Below the pieces are notes generated by a model, which saw only the letters and a list, made by a program, of their open reading frames with translations, was not told the DNA's origin and searched no databases. This document shows positions 9,020 to 18,035 of a DNA stretch of 34,469 nucleotides, piece after piece (position 1 is the stretch's first letter; each line of letters opens with the position of its first letter). Position numbers and translations under genes: made by a program. This DNA is from an uncultured Saprospiraceae bacterium (GTDB lineage: Bacteria; Bacteroidota; Bacteroidia; Chitinophagales; Saprospiraceae): contig CAKZUK010000169.1 of the NCBI GenBank assembly GCA_937921775.1, positions 1 to 34,469 of the forward strand, in the 5' to 3' direction.

Positions 9020-11299
9020 ATGCATCACCTTTTCGGTATACGACATCACGGGCCAGGTTCTACTAGGAGCTTGGTAAAAGCACTCGAGGCCCTAAAGCCA
9101 GATTGCATACTTGTGGAAGGACCTGCTGATGCAGAAGCCCTGATCGCCAATGTTTCCATGGAAGATTTGATTCCACCTTTAGCCATGTTGGTTTACAATA
9201 CTAAAAATTTAGATCAAGCAGCTTACTTTCCCTTTGCTGTTTTTTCGCCGGAGTGGCAGGCCATAAAATTTGGTTTAAAAAACGACGTACCGGTTCGGTT
9301 CATGGACCTTCCCTACTCCGTTCAATTTGCATTGGATGCTGCAGAGAAAGAAAAGCTACAACTCAAGATTGATACGCCCAATATTTCTGAAAAAGAAAAG
9401 AAACATCGTCGTCTTTTACAAAAAGACCCAATGGCTTATCTCGCAAAACTTGCCGGCTACAACGATCGAGAAAGATGGTGGGAAGCAACTTTTGAATCCG
9501 CTGATAATCCAATTGAAATTTTCCCAGCCATCACCGACTTGATCTGCAATATTCGCGACATGGAAGCAACTATTGATCCACGTGATTTGTTGCGCGAAGC
9601 CTTTATGCGAAAGACGATACGACAGGCAGAGAAAGAAGGCTTTGAAAGAATTGCTGTTGTCTGTGGCGCTTGGCATACGCCTGCACTTTTTGATTTAAAG
9701 TCATTTAAAGCTGCTACCGATAATGCCTTACTTCGTGGCATAAAAAAGGTGAGCACCAAATCAACTTGGATTCCCTGGAACTACGAACGGCTGTCATCGC
9801 TCAGTGGGTATGGTGCTGGAACTTTGTCACCTGCTTGGTACCATATTCTTTTTGAAGACCGAGACAATGCTACGGCAGTTTGGATGACAAAAGCTGCGAG
9901 GTTATTGCGCGAAGAAGATTTACCAACTTCATCAGCACACATTATAGAAGGAGTTCGTTTGGCGCGTACTTTAGCGACTATGCGCAATTTGCCCTTGCCA
10001 GGAATTGATGAGCTTAAGGAAGCTGCTGTTTCTGTTTATTGCGATGGCTATGAGGAGAAAATGGATTTGATTTTCAAAAAATTGATTACTGGCGATGTGA
10101 TTGGTCAGGTTCCGGAATCTATTCCAATGGTTCCTTTACAGAAAGATTTGGAGCAGTGGATCAAATCAACACGACTGACTAAGTATCGTAACTCTAGCGA
10201 AACACTATGGCTAAAAGCTACTGCAAAAAATAAGCAAGGAGGTATCGACTTACGAGACGAGACCGATCACAAAAAAAGCTTACTACTCCATCGATTAGAT
10301 TTGATTGACATCAAATGGGGACAACTCAAAGCAAGTCCTCCTAGCAACACAGGGCGCTTCAAAGAATATTGGAAATTGAAGTGGCAACCAGACTTTGCTA
10401 TTAAAATAATAGAAGCGGGGATGTGGGGAAACACCGTTTATGAAGCTGCGATTCGAAAAGTTCGTTCGGATGTGAAAGAGGTTCAAAAACTATCGGAACT
10501 AACGGAATTGGTGGAACAGGTTTTGAAAGCGGATCTTATTGAAATCGTGCCGGAGGTCGTCCGAGAATTGCAAGCTAGTACTGCGATGACCAAAGATGTG
10601 TTTCACCTCATGGATGCGCTGGCCCCGCTGGTACATGCACTACGCTATGGATCTGCGCGCAAGCTCAACACCGCTGCGATAGAGGAAGTGATTGAGCAGA
10701 TCATTCCACGAATTTGTGTAGCACTTCCGACCGCCTGTATTGGAATTGACGATGACTTATCGAAGGAAGTTTTTGACAAAATTGTCAATACGAATCGTAT
10801 TATTCATTTGTTGGAAAACGATAAATTCCAAAATGACTGGCACAAGACCTTACAACAAATCGCTAGCCTTCCCAAAATAAAAGGCATTCTCAACGGTGGT
10901 GCGAATCGAATACTTTTTGATCGTTCTATTATTGATTTAAATCAGACTACGAGCCAGATGTACTATGCGCTTTCACGAGGAAATGACCCGACGGAAGCAG
11001 CGCATTGGCTACAAGGTTTTTTACATGGAAGTGGATTGTTACTTATACACAACATATCACTTTGGAATATTTTAGACGAGTGGGTTAGTAGTATTCCGAT
11101 TGAGGAACTTCAGAATATTTTACCTTTGTTGCGGCGGACTTTCTCTAGTTTCTCGGCTAGTGAGCGGGAGAAGATGTTGGGCTTGGCGGAGCGTATCTTG
11201 AGTGGAGTTCAAAACGAGATAGAAGGAAACGAACAGATTGATCAGGATCGAGCCGAAACGGTGATGCCGGTTTTGCGAATTCTGTTTGGGGAGGATTGA
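9020..11299 (+). CDS. DUF5682 family protein (YehM-like; TIKI/TraB-like N-terminal motifs)
   Basis: 759 aa, no signal peptide and no convincing membrane segment, so cytoplasmic. The N-terminal part (1 to about 260) reads GIRHHGPGS at 6-14, then ILVEGPAD with E33, and later VVCGAWHTPAL with G216-H219. Two GX2H motifs plus an early glutamate are the hallmark of the TIKI/TraB/EreA/ChaN hydrolase-like superfamily, so I infer that fold and perhaps metal-dependent hydrolase activity; DUF5682 itself has no assigned reaction. The rest (about 300-759) is mostly helical with no motif I recognise. It is the usual partner of MoxR, DUF5691, SWIM and VWA proteins; here MoxR and DUF5691 lie upstream, but no VWA gene follows and the next gene is an ECF sigma factor. 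Start ATG at 9020 puts the conserved GIRHHGPGS right at the N-terminus, as expected. Family call strong, activity speculative. Confidence 0.88.
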   Translation: MHHLFGIRHHGPGSTRSLVKALEALKPDCILVEGPADAEALIANVSMEDLIPPLAMLVYNTKNLDQAAYFPFAVFSPEWQAIKFGLKNDVPVRFMDLPYSVQFALDAAEKEKLQLKIDTPNISEKEKKHRRLLQKDPMAYLAKLAGYNDRERWWEATFESADNPIEIFPAITDLICNIRDMEATIDPRDLLREAFMRKTIRQAEKEGFERIAVVCGAWHTPALFDLKSFKAATDNALLRGIKKVSTKSTWIPWNYERLSSLSGYGAGTLSPAWYHILFEDRDNATAVWMTKAARLLREEDLPTSSAHIIEGVRLARTLATMRNLPLPGIDELKEAAVSVYCDGYEEKMDLIFKKLITGDVIGQVPESIPMVPLQKDLEQWIKSTRLTKYRNSSETLWLKATAKNKQGGIDLRDETDHKKSLLLHRLDLIDIKWGQLKASPPSNTGRFKEYWKLKWQPDFAIKIIEAGMWGNTVYEAAIRKVRSDVKEVQKLSELTELVEQVLKADLIEIVPEVVRELQASTAMTKDVFHLMDALAPLVHALRYGSARKLNTAAIEEVIEQIIPRICVALPTACIGIDDDLSKEVFDKIVNTNRIIHLLENDKFQNDWHKTLQQIASLPKIKGILNGGANRILFDRSIIDLNQTTSQMYYALSRGNDPTEAAHWLQGFLHGSGLLLIHNISLWNILDEWVSSIPIEELQNILPLLRRTFSSFSASEREKMLGLAERILSGVQNEIEGNEQIDQDRAETVMPVLRILFGED

Positions 11300-11302
11300 T
11301 TT

Positions 11303-11339
11303 TGCCCCCCTCTCCCAAAATAGCCCCCCTCTCCAAATA
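11303..11339. repeat. Short tandem C-rich duplication
   Basis: TTGCCCCCCTCTCC and TAGCCCCCCTCTCC occur back to back with a period of about 20 bp, just after the DUF5682 stop codon. The first copy can pair weakly with TTTGGGGAGG at the end of the gene. No clear function; the rest of the 193-bp gap to the sigma factor gene shows nothing recognisable. Confidence 0.5.
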
Positions 11340-11492
11340 GTCTTGACAATTACACTCTCCTATCAATGGCGCGAAGTCAATGGCTATACGTATCCAATTA
11401 AATCACTTTCCATTTAATACACAAGCAAGTAAAATTTTCCGCATTCTAAATAATTCAACGTAAATTGCAATCAGCAAAAACCTGATAAACCA

Positions 11493-12053
11493 ATGCCCGA
11501 AAACAAGGCGAATAACATTTTGGATAAAGCAACTTTTGAAGTACTCTTCAAAAGCAACTTTGTGCATTTATGCAACTTTGCCCTTCAGTTTGTTGGCGAC
11601 ATGGACACTGCTCGTGATATCACTCAAAAGATTTTCATCCACCTTTGGGAAAATCGCGCGCAAATGAATCCTGACAAAGCCATCCGCTCGTATCTGTTTA
11701 CTTCCGTAAAAAATCGTTGCCTCAACCATATTCGCGATCAAAAAAAATATCGTAGCCGCATCCTTGACGTGGACATCCATGAAGTGGATATTGCTTTCGA
11801 GGAGGATCAGTTGGCCGTAGATGAATTACAGACTAGGATTGACTTAGCACTTAGCCGCTTACCCGAAAAATGCCGGCAGGTATTTGAACTGAGTCGCTTT
11901 GAGCAAAAAAAATATCAAGAAATTGCTGACAAGCTAGATATTTCTAAAAAGACGGTAGAGGCGCATATGTCGCGGGCTTTGAGGAGTTTACGTGAGGACC
12001 TAGGAGATTATCTGTATCTTCTCTTGTTGCTTAGCGCAAATTACTTTTACTAA
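11493..12053 (+). CDS. ECF RNA polymerase sigma factor (Bacteroidota FecI-like expansion family)
   Basis: 186 aa regulator that would direct RNA polymerase to its own receptor locus when released by the FecR protein encoded next. Region 2 spans residues about 15-85 (CNFALQFVGDMDTARDITQKIFIHLWE... SYLFTSVKNRCLNHIRD), and region 4 about 125-175 (LSRLPEKCRQVFELSRFEQKKYQEIADKL... TVEAHMSRAL), with a helix-turn-helix. Size and motifs fit the sigma-70 family that is expanded in Bacteroides-type genomes. No region 3, as normal for ECF. It is followed after 73 bp by fecR, then an STN-carrying TonB receptor and a DUF4249 lipoprotein, all in one direction, which is the standard trans-envelope signalling order. 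Start ATG at 11493. Confidence 0.95.
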   Translation: MPENKANNILDKATFEVLFKSNFVHLCNFALQFVGDMDTARDITQKIFIHLWENRAQMNPDKAIRSYLFTSVKNRCLNHIRDQKKYRSRILDVDIHEVDIAFEEDQLAVDELQTRIDLALSRLPEKCRQVFELSRFEQKKYQEIADKLDISKKTVEAHMSRALRSLREDLGDYLYLLLLLSANYFY

Positions 12054-12126
12054 GGACATAGGGTGCTAGCCAATACAAGTGTACTAAATAAAGATATATC
12101 GATTGCTCAACCATGCAATCAAAAAA

Positions 12127-13116
12127 ATGAAGGAAGACAATAAAAATATCGACTACCTCGAGCTCAGTTCCAAATACCTAAGCGGCAACGCCACTGACGC
12201 AGAAGTGCAACAGCTGGAGACCTGGGTATTGGCAGCACCTAGCAATAAGAAGGAGTTTCTTATATTGCGCCAAGCATGGTTGAAGGCAAATACAAAAGTG
12301 GTGGATAAAGCCATCAATGTCAATGAAGAATGGAAAGCGGTGGAACAACAAATATCAGCTAGCGCGAAAATGGTGGCTTTAAAGCCAAAACGAAGGGGAC
12401 TGTTTTTAAAAATTGCGGCAGCAGTTGCCGTTTTGGTAGTTGCTTCGCTTTGGTTATTCCAATCTGGAGGTGGAGAAAACAAGCTCACCGTTTTTAGCGA
12501 AAGTAGATTAAAAGAACAAAAATTAAACGATGGTAGTCAAATAGCATTGAATCAATTTTCAACTGCGAGTTACTCGGTTGGAGCAGATGGCAGCCGACAG
12601 GTACAACTTAAGGGAGATGCTTTTTTTGATGTAGCGAGAGATACTAGTCGTCCTTTTGTAATCAATACACAGGATGTCAATATTACTGTTTTGGGAACCT
12701 CGTTTTATGTCGACTCGCGTCATCAACAAGACAACATTCAGGTGATTGTAAGTTCTGGAACGGTAGCTATGGAAGTTGGCGGTCAAAAAGTTATTTTAAC
12801 AAAAGGAGAAGTCGGCACTTATGTCAAATCAAGTCAACAACTTAGTGAAAACACTAATGATGATCCTAACTTTTTAGCATGGAAAACCAAGCGACTTGTT
12901 TATGAAAACGAACGACTCGAAAAGGTGGTCTATGATCTCAATCGAACGTTCCATGCAAATGTAAGCTTAGCCAATTCAGATCTAAACAATTGTCCGATCA
13001 CAGCAACCTATCAAGACAAATCATTGGACGCTATTCTTCGGATCATCGAAAAAACCTTAACCTTAAAAGCTACAACAAATGGCCAACAAACCGTCATTTC
13101 CGGGACTTGTAACTAG
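12127..13116 (+). CDS. FecR-type anti-sigma regulator
   Basis: Inner-membrane anti-sigma factor that carries the signal from the TonB receptor to the ECF sigma factor. I chose the ATG at 12127 (MKEDNKNIDYLELSS) over a TTG eight codons upstream because it gives the usual short N-terminus. Cytoplasmic part 1 to about 88 contains the sigma-binding pattern (LSGNATDAEVQQLETWV). One membrane segment lies near residues 91-112 (FLKIAAAVAVLVVASLWLF). The periplasmic FecR domain follows (LNDGSQIALNQFSTASY, LKGDAFFDVARDTSRPFVI, VLGTSFYVDSR), with a C-terminal DUF4974-like part (ERLEKVVYDLNRTFHANV... TATYQDKSLDAILRIIEKTL). The 3' end overlaps the receptor gene by 38 bp, so translation is probably coupled. 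Confidence 0.93.
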   Translation: MKEDNKNIDYLELSSKYLSGNATDAEVQQLETWVLAAPSNKKEFLILRQAWLKANTKVVDKAINVNEEWKAVEQQISASAKMVALKPKRRGLFLKIAAAVAVLVVASLWLFQSGGGENKLTVFSESRLKEQKLNDGSQIALNQFSTASYSVGADGSRQVQLKGDAFFDVARDTSRPFVINTQDVNITVLGTSFYVDSRHQQDNIQVIVSSGTVAMEVGGQKVILTKGEVGTYVKSSQQLSENTNDDPNFLAWKTKRLVYENERLEKVVYDLNRTFHANVSLANSDLNNCPITATYQDKSLDAILRIIEKTLTLKATTNGQQTVISGTCN

Positions 13117-15742
13117 TTGTAGTTTACGGAAGTGCTTCACTCTTTTTATCACGCTTTCTTTTTTGACTTTTGGACCTTTGTCTTGCTTGGCGCAAAGCCT
13201 CAACATTCAGTCTAGTAGCATTTCTGTGGAAGATCTTTTGCAAGAAATAACAGTTCAGTCTGGGATGGATTTTTCATTTAGTTCCAAACTCATAAACCCT
13301 AAACGGAAAATCAGTTTCAAAGTAAAAAACGCTACGCTCGAAAACACCTTGGATCTTCTCAGTCAAAAATTGAACATTGCTTTCAGTATGGTTGATCAAC
13401 AAATTATTTTGCACGAGCCATTAATTGTTGATGACACAGCTCCTCTTTCCAGACCCAAGAAATTTTACACCATTAGTGGATTCATTAATGATGCACAATC
13501 CGGCGAGAGTCTGATCGGCGCGACTGTTTCTATTAAGGGTACTGCTCAAGGCGTCAGTACCAATAGTTTTGGATTTTACGCATTACAATTGCCGAAAGGT
13601 GATCATACGCTACTCGTTTCGTACGTAGGTTTTCAAGCCCAACAAATGATGATCAGTTTGGTTAAAAACCAAAATCAAGACATTCCGTTACAAGCCGCCA
13701 GCGTGGATTTAATAACTGTGAACATCCAAAACCATTCACTCGAATATCTACAAAATCAACAAAGCGGTGCCATGGATTTGAATCCGGATGATCTCAATAA
13801 TATGCCTGAATTTGGAGGCGAGTCAGGACTCATCAGGGGACTACAATCTTTGCCAGGAATCAAGTCGCACAGTGATGGATCAGCCTTCTTTTTTGTACGG
13901 GGTGGACATAAGGATCAGAATCTGATTATTATTGATGATGCTCCGATTTACAACCCATCACATCTCTTTGGTTTTTATTCGGTGATCGTTCCTGAATTCA
14001 CAAAAAGCATGCAAATTTATAAGAGTGATATTCCCGTGCATTTGGGGGATCGACTTTCATCCATCGTTGATATTCGAACCAAAGATGGCAATCTAAACAA
14101 AACAGAAATCAATGCAGCTTTCAACCCTTTGGTTTCACGACTCTCTCTAGAGGGGCCGGTAAAAGAAGGAAAAAGCTCGTATTTCATTTCTTACCGTGCA
14201 TCAAATTTCAAATGGATTTACAAAAACAGATCTCCTGAAGCCAACCTTAAGTTTAGTGACTTTAATTTCAAATGGAATTATAAAATCAATACAAAAAACA
14301 GATTGTATTTCACTCTATTCATTGCTGATGATCAATTTCAAAATACTGGTATCTTAAACAATTCCAGCTCATTGGGCTGGCGTAATGTTGCATCTACTAT
14401 TCGATGGAATCATATTTTTGGCGAACGCCTTTTCTCCAATACTATTCTTTATTCCGGTAATTATAACTATAGAATTTCCAATGGTGTCAATCGTTGGGAT
14501 TCGAGTATTGGGCGAGCTAGTCTCAAATCGGATTTCACTTATTATCATCGCAACAATCAGACTTCAAAATTTGGTATTGAATTTAATGGCTTCACCTTTA
14601 ATCCAGGAGGTATCAGTGGAGAAGGTTTTACTTCTCTATTCCCAAAAATACAACAAGACAAAGCACGTGAAACTGTTTTATATGCCAACCATGAATTCAA
14701 ATGGGGCAAGCGATGGATATTGAACGCAGGGTTCCGCACCGCGACTTGGGAAAACTTGGGTCCCAACACTTATTTCAACTTTGATGAAAATTATGAACTC
14801 ATTGATTCCGTTGTTACTGAAGAAGAAGTTTACCAAAGATATCAGCATTTTGACCCACGCTTACAATTGCAATACAAGACATCTAATACCTCATCAATCA
14901 AACTAAGTTATGGAAGGTACAATCAAAATTTGCAGTTGATAACCAACTCTACATCTCCATTTACCGCACTGGAAGTTTGGTTGCCAAGTAGTCCTAACAT
15001 CAAGCCTCAATCAGCGCACCAATTTTCGCTAAGCTACTCCAAACATTTTCCGAAAAAACAAATCGATCTAACTGCTGAAGCCTATTACAAAGACATGAAC
15101 AATCAGATTGATTATGTAGATCATGCCAACACTCTTTTGAATCCTTTGGTGGAAGGCCAGCTTCGTTTTGGAACAATGGAATCATATGGATTAGAGTTGA
15201 TGCTAAAAAAGAAAGTCGGTCGTTTGAATGGCTGGATGACTTACACTTATTCCCGAGCTATGCGGCAAACACCTGATGTAAATAGTGGCCGTATTTATCC
15301 TGCTTTTCAGGATCGGCCACATGACTTTTCGGTGATGCTTAACTACGGATTGAAGCCACGAATATTATTATCCGCTTATTGGACTTGGTATACTGGGTCT
15401 ACCTTTTCTTCTCCTACGGGCTTCTATACATTTAACGATCAGACTGTTCCGATTTATGATGAAAAACACAATGACCGACTACCGAATTATAACCGTTTGG
15501 ACATTGCGTTTAAATTCATTTTAAATAAAAAAGCAACAGCAAAATTTCAACATGATTTGACCTTTTCAATTTATAATGTGTTGGCACACAAAAATGTTAT
15601 TGATGTTAATTTTAATAAAATAGAGAATGGGAATGCACGTCCGATTGTACAAGCAAACCTACTAGCTGAAGATCAGCTAAGGGCGACACAGTCTGATCTC
15701 CTTCGTTTTTTCCCTTCACTGACTTATACTTTTAAATTATGA
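13079..15742 (+). CDS. TonB-dependent receptor with STN signalling domain
   Basis: Outer-membrane transporter and signal transducer, 887 aa. Signal peptide with cleavage probably after CLAQ near residue 39. An STN domain (about 45-105) should touch the FecR periplasmic domain. A carboxypeptidase-regulatory-like beta-sandwich follows (about 129-210: ISGFINDAQSGESLIGATV... GFYALQLPKGDHTLLVSYVGFQ), then the plug (about 237-340: SGLIRGLQSLPGIKSH... FFVRGGHKDQNLIIIDDAPIYNPSHLFGFYS) and a barrel ending in aromatic FFPSLTYTFKL. Start ATG at 13079 lies inside fecR in another frame; it is the only nearby start that leaves a full signal peptide. The 3' end overlaps the lipoprotein gene in ATGA. Pairing with DUF4249 and not SusD argues against a classic glycan locus; the substrate is unknown and a siderophore, peptide or metal ligand is possible. 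Confidence 0.94.
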   Translation: MANKPSFPGLVTSCSLRKCFTLFITLSFLTFGPLSCLAQSLNIQSSSISVEDLLQEITVQSGMDFSFSSKLINPKRKISFKVKNATLENTLDLLSQKLNIAFSMVDQQIILHEPLIVDDTAPLSRPKKFYTISGFINDAQSGESLIGATVSIKGTAQGVSTNSFGFYALQLPKGDHTLLVSYVGFQAQQMMISLVKNQNQDIPLQAASVDLITVNIQNHSLEYLQNQQSGAMDLNPDDLNNMPEFGGESGLIRGLQSLPGIKSHSDGSAFFFVRGGHKDQNLIIIDDAPIYNPSHLFGFYSVIVPEFTKSMQIYKSDIPVHLGDRLSSIVDIRTKDGNLNKTEINAAFNPLVSRLSLEGPVKEGKSSYFISYRASNFKWIYKNRSPEANLKFSDFNFKWNYKINTKNRLYFTLFIADDQFQNTGILNNSSSLGWRNVASTIRWNHIFGERLFSNTILYSGNYNYRISNGVNRWDSSIGRASLKSDFTYYHRNNQTSKFGIEFNGFTFNPGGISGEGFTSLFPKIQQDKARETVLYANHEFKWGKRWILNAGFRTATWENLGPNTYFNFDENYELIDSVVTEEEVYQRYQHFDPRLQLQYKTSNTSSIKLSYGRYNQNLQLITNSTSPFTALEVWLPSSPNIKPQSAHQFSLSYSKHFPKKQIDLTAEAYYKDMNNQIDYVDHANTLLNPLVEGQLRFGTMESYGLELMLKKKVGRLNGWMTYTYSRAMRQTPDVNSGRIYPAFQDRPHDFSVMLNYGLKPRILLSAYWTWYTGSTFSSPTGFYTFNDQTVPIYDEKHNDRLPNYNRLDIAFKFILNKKATAKFQHDLTFSIYNVLAHKNVIDVNFNKIENGNARPIVQANLLAEDQLRATQSDLLRFFPSLTYTFKL

Positions 15743-16557
15743 AATTTAGACAAGCCACACTATTGTTAAGCATTTTTGGTTTGCTTATTATTTTGCAAGC
15801 TTGTGAAGAAGCAACTGATTGGGATTACCAAACAGGCGACAATGGTAAGTTGGTGGTAGAGGCTATCATTACCAATCAACAAGATAGACAGGAGATAAAA
15901 TTATCTCGCTCTTTTGATGATATCAACGGCCTCGCTGACCCCGTCACCGGAGCTATAGTATCCATCAATAATGGCCAAATTAATGTCCCCTTTATAGAAG
16001 AAAGTAATAGCCCCGGTATTTATCGAATAGCTCAAGCAGGGGCAGCACAAATGGGTACGACATACGAACTCGTTATTGAATGGAATGATCAAAGGTACAC
16101 TGCTACAAGCTCCATGGTTCAGGTTTTTCCATTTGGGAATCCCAGTTTTGCATCTGCGGATGACAGTATTAACATGAAACTAGTATCTACCCCCGACCTC
16201 TACTCTACTATAGAGCAGGCCATGTACGAAATCGACATTGACTGGTCGGCTATTAGCAATGAACTACCTAATACAGCCAAACAGATTTTCTATACTTTCA
16301 AGACCATTGATGTAAATGAAGTATTCAAGTCCCAGGCAACGAAAGTTAAATTCCCAAGAGGCAGTCGGGTCATTATCACGAAGTATGGATTGAATGATGA
16401 CTTTGCTGCTTACCTCCGCGCTCTGGTAATGGAAACGGAATGGCAAGGCAGTCCCTTTGATGAAGCACCTTCTAGTTTGCCTACTAATATTAGTGACGGT
16501 GGCTTGGGTTATTTTGGAGTTTGTGCGATTCGGCGGGATACGTTTCTTGCGGAGTGA
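15739..16557 (+). CDS. DUF4249 family lipoprotein
   Basis: 272 aa lipoprotein with the lipobox LQAC (C22) after a hydrophobic N-terminus. The start overlaps the receptor stop in ATGA, so the two are translationally coupled. The body matches what I know of DUF4249: an N-terminal stretch KLVVEAIITNQQDRQEIKLSRS, a beta-rich middle (VSINNGQINVPFIEE... YRIAQ... YELVIEWNDQRYTATSSM) and the end GGLGYFGVCAIRRDTF. Proteins of this family are regularly encoded next to TonB receptors and probably sit on the outer membrane as a receptor accessory, comparable in position to SusD but unrelated. The exact role is unknown. Last gene of the sigma/FecR/receptor unit, convergent with the next gene 41 bp away; no terminator is visible in that gap. 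Confidence 0.85.
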   Translation: MKFRQATLLLSIFGLLIILQACEEATDWDYQTGDNGKLVVEAIITNQQDRQEIKLSRSFDDINGLADPVTGAIVSINNGQINVPFIEESNSPGIYRIAQAGAAQMGTTYELVIEWNDQRYTATSSMVQVFPFGNPSFASADDSINMKLVSTPDLYSTIEQAMYEIDIDWSAISNELPNTAKQIFYTFKTIDVNEVFKSQATKVKFPRGSRVIITKYGLNDDFAAYLRALVMETEWQGSPFDEAPSSLPTNISDGGLGYFGVCAIRRDTFLAE

Positions 16558-16598
16558 GGAGAGCTAGGGAGTGGGAGGTTTCATATTCTAATTCTTAG

Positions 16599-18035
16599 TT
16601 ATTCCAATTCTGCCACCTTTTCCAGTAGCCATTTCTTAGCTCCCAAAATTTTACAATCTTCAATTTGTTTTTTTACTTTTGGAAGGCCCGACTTGTTGTA
16701 ACGCGAGGTGGTTGCCAGTTTTTTTATAAAGCGCAAAATGTTAAGATATTGTTGACGAACATCGCGTGAGATCGCTTGATTCCGATGAAGAAAAATCCGA
16801 AAGCTATCAATTAAGCTATAGAGAGCCGTTTCTTCTCTCAACTCGTAGTAGGTTTCCAGCAGCATCAATCGCCCACCAAATCCATATCTTAAACTGCTAT
16901 ATTCCGCTTCCCTCAATTGTTCGATTACTTGTCCATATTTTTTCTGATGAAAATAAACTTTTGCCAAATTATAAGAAAGCTCATTATCCTGGCTTTCATT
17001 GGGCAAAGTATCCGTGTACACTTTAATAAATTTTTCAACCCACTCTGGTTCATCCACCTTCAATCCTATCGTAATAATGTTTTTGTAATTTCCCGGAGCG
17101 ATTGCTCCATTTAATAAAAGAATGTCTTTTTCAATAAGAATTTTATATAATTCAAACAACTCTTTATAAAATTTCAGCTTACCTACATTCCCTTGAAACG
17201 CGCAGTAATTTTGAGCGGTGAGATACATGCTACGTAGCTCTTCTTTATTGAAAAGCGAGCTGTGGATCGCTAGCAGTTTTTTTAATTGATAAAAGTGCTC
17301 CTCCTCATCCAGTTCTAAAAATGCGCGTACCATTCGGTATTGTATCGCGATCGCAGGAACATCAAAGTAAACACTATTTTCAATGTACGTTAAAAATCCG
17401 GGCGGCAAATTCAACTCAAAATCAACAGCTCGTTCGTTTTTCCACACCAATAATTCACTATAATGTCGGAGTTTATTAATCAAGTAAAAACAATCAAGAT
17501 GAAAATCTCCTCGGCCTATGTTGTCTGGATTATAACCTTTGGTTGCTTTGATATCTAGATGAATCTGACTTTGGTTTTCTATTTTATAACGAGCAAAATG
17601 ATAGTCACTATTCTCATATCCTTCTTTTCTCTGAAACTCTCTTGCTTGCCGTGCAACGCCTATAAAATGCTTACTCAGTTCTGATTGATTCAAAACCTTA
17701 AGCAAATAAACTTGTTCGTCAACCGGATTACGCTCCAATTCTAAGTAAGCTAAAAACCGCATAGCCTCTTGTGTCAAATCAGAGCACAGCCTCCTTAATC
17801 GGGCATCTTTATAAGGGACTGAGTCAAACATTTTTTTCCAAACATCCCTTTTCTCCAAGTGTTCAACCTTCTCTTTGGAAAGATTTGATTTAGAAAACCA
17901 CTCAACAATAAGATCGAAAAGTTGAACTAATTGCTCATTTTCATTAAAAAAAGGAGATATCAAGTACTTTCTAAACCTCGTCATCTGTGGTTTGGAAAAG
18001 GACATCAATAGGCGAATCAACTTATCACTCAGCAT
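16599..18035 (-). CDS. Helical-repeat (TPR-like) protein of unknown function
   Basis: 478 aa, cytoplasmic (no signal peptide or membrane segment), rich in charged and aromatic residues and almost entirely alpha-helical by eye. The N-terminus (LLMSFSKPQMTRFRKYLISPFFNENEQL) is distinctive and recalls a family I associate with Saprospiraceae genomes that has no assigned function. The C-terminal half shows TPR-like helix pairs (LSYNLAKVYFHQKKYGQVIEQLREAEY, about 350-378). No catalytic motif is seen. It is divergent from the T9SS/dockerin gene at 18368 and convergent with the sigma/FecR/receptor unit, and stands alone. A role as a protein-protein scaffold is inference. Start ATG at 18035. Confidence 0.75.
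   Translation of the reverse strand: MLSDKLIRLLMSFSKPQMTRFRKYLISPFFNENEQLVQLFDLIVEWFSKSNLSKEKVEHLEKRDVWKKMFDSVPYKDARLRRLCSDLTQEAMRFLAYLELERNPVDEQVYLLKVLNQSELSKHFIGVARQAREFQRKEGYENSDYHFARYKIENQSQIHLDIKATKGYNPDNIGRGDFHLDCFYLINKLRHYSELLVWKNERAVDFELNLPPGFLTYIENSVYFDVPAIAIQYRMVRAFLELDEEEHFYQLKKLLAIHSSLFNKEELRSMYLTAQNYCAFQGNVGKLKFYKELFELYKILIEKDILLLNGAIAPGNYKNIITIGLKVDEPEWVEKFIKVYTDTLPNESQDNELSYNLAKVYFHQKKYGQVIEQLREAEYSSLRYGFGGRLMLLETYYELREETALYSLIDSFRIFLHRNQAISRDVRQQYLNILRFIKKLATTSRYNKSGLPKVKKQIEDCKILGAKKWLLEKVAELE

Noticed and set aside
11343..11366. TTGACA followed by TATCAA, resembling a sigma-70 promoter
   Set aside because: The Proteobacterial consensus is not used by the Bacteroidota housekeeping sigma factor, and the spacing is poor.
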